Part shown: in pieces, positions 5,400 through 6,810 of the stretch | Layout: every line of letters starts with the position of its first letter | Numbering within the stretch: the first letter of the stretch is position 1 | From: Tissierellia bacterium | GTDB taxonomy: Bacteria; Bacillota; Clostridia; Tissierellales; Tepidimicrobiaceae | Assembly: GCA_012518745.1 (NCBI GenBank) | Contig: JAAYRM010000035.1 | Coordinates: 1-6,810 of the forward strand | Length of the DNA stretch: 6,810 bases | Direction of reading: 5' to 3' | The notes under the pieces: model-generated | Databases searched by the model: none | What the model was told of the DNA's origin: nothing | The model's input: only the letters and a program-made list of their open reading frames with translations | Translations under genes and position numbers: made by a program

Positions 5400-6040
5400 C
5401 CCATTAAGGATTTAGATATCTTTTCAAAGATCTCATCTATAGGTTTGGTTCCATCTACATTTAATACTAACCCTTTTTTTGTATAATAATCAATCAATGG
5501 TTCCGTCTGCTCATTATATACCTCTATTCGCCTTTTAACGGTCTCCACCTTATCATCATCCCTTTGAAATAGCTCCCCATTACAGATATCACATATTCCA
5601 TCCGTTCTTGGAGGACTGAATTCAACATGATAGGTTGCCCCACAATCCCTACAAACCCTTCTACCTATGGCTCTTTGGATCAATATCTCTACCCCTACAT
5701 CTATATTGACCACCTTATCCAATTCTAGGGACATCTGCTCCAATTCGGCGTCCAATGCTTCCCCTTGATTTATTGTTCTGGGAAATCCATCTAATAGAAA
5801 ACCATCCCTACAATCATCTTCTGCAATCCTATCCTTCACTATGGATACAACCAGTTCATCTGGGACCAATAGGCCCTTATCCATGTATTCCTTGGCCCTC
5901 TTTCCCAATTCCGTATCCCTCTTTATATTATCCCTAAATATATCTCCCGTCGATATATGAGGTATATTATATTCCTTCACTATTACCGAAGCCTGGGTAC
6001 CTTTGCCCGCACCGGGAGGCCCGAGTAAAATCAATCGCAT
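5396..6040 (-). CDS. adk: Adenylate kinase with zinc-binding lid
   Basis: Adenylate kinase interconverts ATP plus AMP and two ADP in the cytoplasm. The 214-residue product is the long, lid-containing form. The P-loop GPPGAGKGTQ is at 7-16, the AMP-binding segment HISTGDIFR at 28-36, and DGFPRT at 84-89. The lid carries Cys130, Cys133, Cys150 and Cys153, a full four-cysteine zinc site as found in many Gram-positive and thermophilic enzymes. RRIEVYNEQTEPL and the C-terminal nucleotide-contact region VDGTKPIDEIF follow. The ATG at 6040 has a GGGGGTGAT site and lies 33 bases after secY, the usual partner. Unlike many relatives, no map gene follows. Confidence 0.98.
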   Translation of the reverse strand: MRLILLGPPGAGKGTQASVIVKEYNIPHISTGDIFRDNIKRDTELGKRAKEYMDKGLLVPDELVVSIVKDRIAEDDCRDGFLLDGFPRTINQGEALDAELEQMSLELDKVVNIDVGVEILIQRAIGRRVCRDCGATYHVEFSPPRTDGICDICNGELFQRDDDKVETVKRRIEVYNEQTEPLIDYYTKKGLVLNVDGTKPIDEIFEKISKSLMG

Positions 6041-6073
6041 ATCATCACCCCCATGGTTCTCATCGAAATCGTC

Positions 6074-6810
6074 CTATTGCAAGAATCCTTTATAATGCCT
6101 CATGAGCATCTGTGATTCTATCTGCTTCACCGTTTCCAATGCTACCCCAACAACTATTATTATAGCTGTCCCACCGAAATTAACGTTCAGCCTAAATGCA
6201 TGGGAAAGAATAATCGGCATGGAGGCTATTAATGCAAGTGAAATAGCGCCCACAAGGGTTATCCTTGAAATCAATTTATTTAAATGCTCCGAGGTTGGCC
6301 TCCCTGGTCTTATCCCTGGGATAAAGCCACCATGCTGTTGTAGGTTCCTCGAGTATTCAATCGGATTGAATTGAACCGTTGTATAGAAAAATGTGAAGAA
6401 TATTATTAAAAGTACATTGAGGATCGAATAGACCCATATACCCACACTTCCCTGCACGGTCAGATATTTAGTTATCCAAGCCGATGATTCACCCTTAATA
6501 AAATATGCTATCGTTTGGGGAAAGGCTAGTAATGAGGTGGAGAATATTACGGGAATAACCCCCGCCATGGATACCTTCAGCGGTATATGAGTGCTCTGTC
6601 CACCATACATCTTCCTGCCTACCACCCTTTTAGCATATTGTACCGGCACCCTTCTTTCGCCTTCCTGCAATGCCACTACAACCGCAATTATTGCAAATGC
6701 TACAACTAAAAACACCAACATCTTTACCGGGTTCAATTCCCCAACCCTCATAAGATTTATGGAATTTATAATATCAGAAGGAATTCTAGATATTATCCCA
6801 ACAAATATAA
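6074..6810 (-). CDS. secY: Protein translocase subunit SecY (5' end outside window)
   Basis: SecY is the channel-forming membrane subunit of the Sec translocon. The visible 244 codons are the C-terminal part of a protein usually about 420-430 residues long. The frame is open to the right edge, and the internal Met at 6751 is not the true start, because the upstream IFVGIISRIPSDI matches SecY. Seen in order are a transmembrane helix (VKMLVFLVVAFAIIAVVVAL), the cytoplasmic loop RRVPVQYAKRVVGRKMYGGQSTHIPLKV, further membrane helices, the cytoplasmic loop FNPIEYSRNLQQHGGFIPGIRPG with the conserved Arg of the SecA/ribosome contact region, two more helices (about 182-200 and 213-225 of the visible part), and the typical end MRHYKGFLQ. 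It lies upstream of adk as in most Firmicutes. Confidence 0.98.
   Translation of the reverse strand, partial: IFVGIISRIPSDIINSINLMRVGELNPVKMLVFLVVAFAIIAVVVALQEGERRVPVQYAKRVVGRKMYGGQSTHIPLKVSMAGVIPVIFSTSLLAFPQTIAYFIKGESSAWITKYLTVQGSVGIWVYSILNVLLIIFFTFFYTTVQFNPIEYSRNLQQHGGFIPGIRPGRPTSEHLNKLISRITLVGAISLALIASMPIILSHAFRLNVNFGGTAIIIVVGVALETVKQIESQMLMRHYKGFLQ

Noticed and set aside
1..6810. A novel defence system, mobile element, CRISPR array or tRNA
   Set aside because: Every gene belongs to a standard translation, secretion or transport locus, the remaining gaps are all under about 160 bases, and no terminal repeats, spacers or transposase motifs are visible.

Overview
The window is a block of densely packed housekeeping genes, all read from the minus strand. 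It looks like the distal end of the spectinomycin/alpha ribosomal-protein cluster of a Gram-positive bacterium of the Firmicutes. The gene order supports this: secY-adk-KOW gene-infA-rpmJ-rpsM-rpsK-rpsD-rpoA-rplQ, followed by the paired energy-coupling-factor ATPases ecfA1 and ecfA2. So do the strong GGAGG ribosome-binding sites, the four-cysteine zinc lid of adenylate kinase, and a low-GC coding style rich in AGG and ATA codons. The presence of rpsD inside the alpha operon, rather than elsewhere as in Bacillus subtilis, points to class Clostridia. I cannot name the order or genus with confidence.

Layout in transcription order, from high to low coordinates. The 3' part of secY (translocon) enters at the right edge. 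It is followed by adk (adenylate kinase) and a 65-base gap with two hairpins, where many relatives carry map (methionine aminopeptidase); no map is present here. Next come a small KOW-domain RNA-binding protein, infA (IF-1), rpmJ (L36, only 37 codons), rpsM (S13), rpsK (S11, TTG start), rpsD (S4), rpoA (RNA polymerase alpha) and rplQ (L17). A well-formed intrinsic terminator lies just after rplQ. The 152-base gap behind it also holds a plausible sigma-A promoter whose -35 element sits in a 12-base perfect palindrome, so ecfA1-ecfA2 may be a separately controlled unit. ecfA1 and ecfA2 overlap by ATGA, and ecfA2 runs off the left edge.

Functionally the window joins protein export (SecY), adenylate balance (Adk), translation initiation (IF-1), ribosome assembly (S13, S11, S4, L36, L17) and transcription (RpoA), then switches to the ATPase module of vitamin uptake. 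I see no mobile element, CRISPR array, tRNA, rRNA, defence locus or foreign gene. No gap without a gene exceeds about 150 bases. The window is largely ordinary; the points worth a second look are the absent map with its hairpin-rich scar-like gap, the terminator-promoter-palindrome junction before ecfA1, and several unusual starts.
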